NCBI RefSeq assembly: GCF_015694735.1
Contig: NZ_JADQDP010000001.1
Coordinates: 310,001 to 374,000, forward strand
Length of the DNA: 64,000 bases
Origin: Hymenobacter properus
GTDB lineage: Bacteria > Bacteroidota > Bacteroidia > Cytophagales > Hymenobacteraceae
Direction: 5' to 3'
Shown here: positions 61,446 through 64,000 of the stretch, one piece after another
Position numbering within the stretch: position 1 is the first letter of the stretch
Layout: every line of letters starts with the position of its first letter
Notes under the pieces: model-generated
The model's database searches: none
Seen by the model: only the letters and a program-made list of their open reading frames with translations
What the model was told of the DNA's origin: nothing
Program-made: the position numbers and the translations under genes

Positions 61446-62381
61446 TTAGTGTATGCCGACTGCTGTCAGGTAGCGCTCAGCATCCAGGGCCGCCATGCAG
61501 CCCGAGCCAGCGGCCGTCACAGCCTGCCGGTAGGTGTAATCCTGCACGTCGCCGCAGGCAAACACGCCGTCAATATTGGTTTTGCTGCTGCCGGGGATGG
61601 TCTTCAAATAGCCCTGCTCGTCGTGATGCAGGTAGGGCTGGAAAATCTTTGAATTCGGCTCGTGCCCAATGGCTACGAAAAAACCCGTCAGCAGAATCTC
61701 GCGCGTTTCGTGCGTCAGCACGTTTTTCACGCGCACCCCTTCCACGCTGTGCTCGCCCAAAATCTCATCGGTCACCGTGTTGAAAAGCACCTCAATCTTG
61801 GGGTTTTCCAGCACGCGCTTCTGCATGATTTTCGAGGCCTTCATCTCGCCCTTGCGCACTATCATGGTCACCTTGCTCGCCAGGTTGGCGAGGTAGGTCG
61901 CCTCTTCCGCAGCGGTATCGCCGGCGCCCACAATGGCTACTTCCTGTCCCCGATAGAAAAACCCGTCGCAAACCGCGCAGGCCGAAACACCCGAACCATT
62001 CAGCTTGGCCTCCGAAGGCAGCCCCAGCCATTTGGCCGAGGCACCGGTGGCAATAATCACCGCGTCCGCCGTCAGCTCCGTGGTTTCGTCAATGGTCACG
62101 CGGCGCGGCGTCACCGAGAAGTCTACCGCCGTGGCAATACCGTAGCGGATATCCGTGCCGAAGCGGGTGGCCTGCTTTTTCAGGTCTTCCATCATTTCCG
62201 GGCCCATGATGCCATCGGGGTAGCCGGGGAAATTCTCCACGTCGTTGGTGATGGTAAGCTGCCCGCCGGGCTGCAAACCCATGTACATAACGGGCGCCAT
62301 GTTAGCGCGGGCGGCGTAGATGGCGGCCGTGTAACCGGCCGGGCCGGAGCCGATAATCAGGCATTTGATGTGTTCAGACAT
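61446..62381 (-). CDS. trxB: Thioredoxin reductase
   Basis: 311 aa. A flavoprotein that reduces thioredoxin with NADPH. FAD motif CLIIGSGPAGYTAAIYAAR, redox centre CAVCDGFF (two Cys), NADPH motif VAIVGAGDTAAEEATYLA and the C-terminal FAD-binding GVFACGDVQDYTYRQAVTAA. The ATG at 62381 (MSEHIKCLIIGSG) is chosen over a longer frame with an unconvincing Arg/Ser-rich extension. Confidence 0.96.
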   Translation of the reverse strand: MSEHIKCLIIGSGPAGYTAAIYAARANMAPVMYMGLQPGGQLTITNDVENFPGYPDGIMGPEMMEDLKKQATRFGTDIRYGIATAVDFSVTPRRVTIDETTELTADAVIIATGASAKWLGLPSEAKLNGSGVSACAVCDGFFYRGQEVAIVGAGDTAAEEATYLANLASKVTMIVRKGEMKASKIMQKRVLENPKIEVLFNTVTDEILGEHSVEGVRVKNVLTHETREILLTGFFVAIGHEPNSKIFQPYLHHDEQGYLKTIPGSSKTNIDGVFACGDVQDYTYRQAVTAAGSGCMAALDAERYLTAVGIH

Positions 62382-62391
62382 TGTACTGTAG

Positions 62392-62410
62392 CGCGAAGCC
62401 CTGCTTCGCG
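62392..62410. repeat. Small hairpin upstream of trxB
   Basis: CGCGAAGC, three bases, GCTTCGCG, lying just before the trxB start codon; it would form in the mRNA leader and may influence expression. Confidence 0.45.
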
Positions 62411-62510
62411 TATCGTTGAACGATGAATTAGGTAGCTGTCGGCGCAACCGGCACGCGAAGCAGAACCTCACGCACAACCCGGTAGACGCCGGCAAGCGCG
62501 AAACCGTACA

Positions 62511-62540
62511 AAAAACCCCAACCTAACGGTCGGGGTTTTT
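62511..62540 (-). terminator. Terminator of rpoD
   Basis: Stem AAAAACCCC/GGGGTTTTT (62511-62519 with 62532-62540), with ACC/GGT inside, after the rpoD stop codon on the minus strand. Confidence 0.88.
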
Positions 62541-62560
62541 CATTCTGCAAAACTAATTGA

Positions 62561-63424
62561 TTAGCCGAGATAAGGCTTCAGCGCTTTCGAGCGCGACGTG
62601 TGCCGCAACCGACGGATAGCCTTCTCTTTAATCTGACGCACCCGCTCGCGGGTCAGGTTGAATTTCTCGCCAATTTCTTCCAGCGTCAACGCCGCTTCGC
62701 CGTTCAGGCCGAAGTACAGCGTGATAACATCAGCCTCGCGCTTCGTGAGCGTGCTCAAGGCACGCTGCACTTCCTTACGGAGCGAGTCATTCATCAGGGC
62801 CATGTCCGGCGACTCTTCGTCCTCGTTTTCGAGCACGTCGAGCAGACGGTTTTCCTCGCCCTGCACAAACGGCGCATCCACCGACACGTGGCGGCCCGAG
62901 ATTTTCAGCGTGTCCACCACTTCCGAAGTGGTCAGTTCCAACACTTCGGCAATTTCCTCCGGCGAAGGCTCGCGCTCGAATTTCTGCTCCAGTTCCGAGA
63001 ACGATTTGCTGATTTTATTCAGCGAACCCACCCGATTCAGGGGCAGACGCACGATGCGGCTCTGCTCGGCCAGGGCCTGCAGGATGGACTGACGAATCCA
63101 CCACACGGCGTAGGAAATGAATTTAAAACCGCGGGTTTCATCGAAGCGCTTAGCCGCTTTGATGAGGCCGAGGTTGCCCTCGTTGATGAGGTCACCCAAG
63201 CTAAGACCCTGGTTCTGATACTGCTTAGCCACCGACACCACGAAGCGCAGGTTAGCCTTCGTCAATTTTTCTAATGCTTGCTGGTCCCCGTCGCGAATAC
63301 GCTGCGCGAGCGTTACCTCCTCGTCGGGCGTGAGCAAATCAACCTTGCCAATCTCCTGGAGGTACTTGTCCAGCGACTGACTTTCGCGGTTGGTAATCTG
63401 CTTACTAATTTTTAGCTGTCTCAT
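62561..63424 (-). CDS. rpoD: RNA polymerase primary sigma factor (sigma-70, RpoD/SigA)
   Basis: 287 aa, the short form typical of Bacteroidota without region 1.1. Region 1.2 ([20 protein letters not shown]), regions 2.1-2.4 ([40 protein letters not shown]), region 3, and region 4 with the helix-turn-helix ([20 protein letters not shown]). It recognises the TTG / TAnnTTTG promoters seen in this window. Lies downstream of pnp and is separated from it by about 120 bases. Confidence 0.97.
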   Translation of the reverse strand: MRQLKISKQITNRESQSLDKYLQEIGKVDLLTPDEEVTLAQRIRDGDQQALEKLTKANLRFVVSVAKQYQNQGLSLGDLINEGNLGLIKAAKRFDETRGFKFISYAVWWIRQSILQALAEQSRIVRLPLNRVGSLNKISKSFSELEQKFEREPSPEEIAEVLELTTSEVVDTLKISGRHVSVDAPFVQGEENRLLDVLENEDEESPDMALMNDSLRKEVQRALSTLTKREADVITLYFGLNGEAALTLEEIGEKFNLTRERVRQIKEKAIRRLRHTSRSKALKPYLG

Positions 63425-63545
63425 GGGACTAGGTAAGAACGATATCTGATGGGGTTATACGTAAGAAAAAGCCGCCCGGCCAGTCCCTAAGTCAGAGGAA
63501 GCCAACAGACTCCCCCTGACATTAGTTCGGCACCGGGGTACTGGG

Positions 63546-63998
63546 CTAGGCTTTGGCCGCGCCGTTGCTGGCCGCCGCACCTTCCGGTTTCGGCAGCAGC
63601 ACCTTACGCGAGAGGCGGTACTTGCCGGTTTTCTTATCGATTTCCACCAGTTTCACGTCAATGTCCTGCCCCACTTCCAACAAGCCTTCCAGCGACTGAA
63701 TCCGCTCGTGCGTCACTTCCGAGATGTGCAGCAGGCCGTCTTTGCCCGGCATAATCTCCACGAAAGCGCCGTAGGGCTGAATGCTCCGCACTTTGCCTTT
63801 GTACACCTCGCCCACTTCGGGCTGAGCCGCGATAGCGCGAATCCGGTCGATGGCGCCCTGCATGTCCTCCTGGTTGGAGGCGTAGATGCTCACGTGGCCC
63901 TTCTCGTCCTTCTCCTCGATAATCACCGTGGCGTTGGTGTCCTTCTGAATCTGCTGAATCACTTTGCCGCCCGGCCCGATTACTGCACCAATAAACTC
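63546..63998 (-). CDS. pnp: Polyribonucleotide nucleotidyltransferase, 3' part (5' end outside the window)
   Basis: Only the last 150 residues lie in the window; the frame is open to the edge. The KH domain ([20 protein letters not shown], the GxxG loop is GPGGK) and the S1 domain ([40 protein letters not shown]) in this order are the C-terminus of PNPase. It is a 3'-5' exoribonuclease and polymerase in RNA turnover. The tail is Ala/Lys-rich. Confidence 0.95.
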   Translation of the reverse strand, partial: EFIGAVIGPGGKVIQQIQKDTNATVIIEEKDEKGHVSIYASNQEDMQGAIDRIRAIAAQPEVGEVYKGKVRSIQPYGAFVEIMPGKDGLLHISEVTHERIQSLEGLLEVGQDIDVKLVEIDKKTGKYRLSRKVLLPKPEGAAASNGAAKA

Positions 63999-64000
63999 TT

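Overview
The window looks like a chromosomal segment of a Hymenobacter-like bacterium (Bacteroidota, Cytophagales). The DNA is GC-rich. Several start regions carry the Bacteroidota-type promoter box TAnnTTTG rather than a classical -10, and Shine-Dalgarno sequences are mostly absent. The gene set includes a short primary sigma factor, a histone H1-like Hc1 protein, TonB-dependent receptors, HU/SPOR proteins, a bacillithiol deacetylase and a serine-palmitoyltransferase-like enzyme, all familiar from this phylum. This assignment is inference from gene content; no database search was possible.

Layout. 1-8.2 kb: end of an RND efflux adaptor, gpsA, a DUF3592-like frame, two envelope/sugar genes (GT2, small EamA), then a minus-strand run DUF1015-maf-GT39-like and pdxH. 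8.3-18.4 kb: YqgE/AlgH, a DUF349 protein, tRNA-Thr(TGT), GAF, PAP2, HD hydrolase, a small lipoprotein, gyrA and a TPR protein. 18.4-20.2 kb: an AT-rich stretch without genes followed by one orphan gene of unknown function. 20.2-27.9 kb: a complete histidine operon on the minus strand (hisG, a fused hisD-hisC, hisB, hisH, hisA, hisF, hisIE). It is preceded by a 17-codon leader peptide with four consecutive His codons and an intrinsic terminator, which reads as a classical attenuator. 28-34.3 kb: TonB-dependent receptor, rpe, a TrpF-like barrel, trmB, folC. 34.4-43 kb: a probable minus-strand envelope operon (large TPR protein, beta-barrel, HU/SPOR protein, ExbB, ExbD, TonB). 43.2-46.5 kb: a large solitary PLD-nuclease/SNF2-helicase fusion, the best defence-gene candidate. 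46.8-53 kb: lipoprotein, 2H phosphoesterase, holA, tyrS, Hc1-like, SPT-like enzyme. 53-58.9 kb: WG-repeat protein, biotin carboxylase, a RES/Xre toxin-antitoxin pair with a palindromic operator, a Crp-family regulator and DUF4260. 58.9-64 kb: a possible gene remnant, bshB1, an M23/LysM peptidase, trxB, rpoD and the 3' end of pnp.

Non-coding structure is rich: many intrinsic terminators, three copies of a roughly 100-bp inverted-repeat element (50.8, 60.1 and 61.3 kb), two other long hairpins, and short phased repeats with periods of 7, 8 and 9 bp between genes. At least seven promoters share an extended box TAnnTTTG followed by CGCC or a close variant, and in two cases (13985, 58482) the box sits so close to the ATG that the mRNAs are probably leaderless. 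No CRISPR array, insertion sequence, rRNA or prophage was seen.
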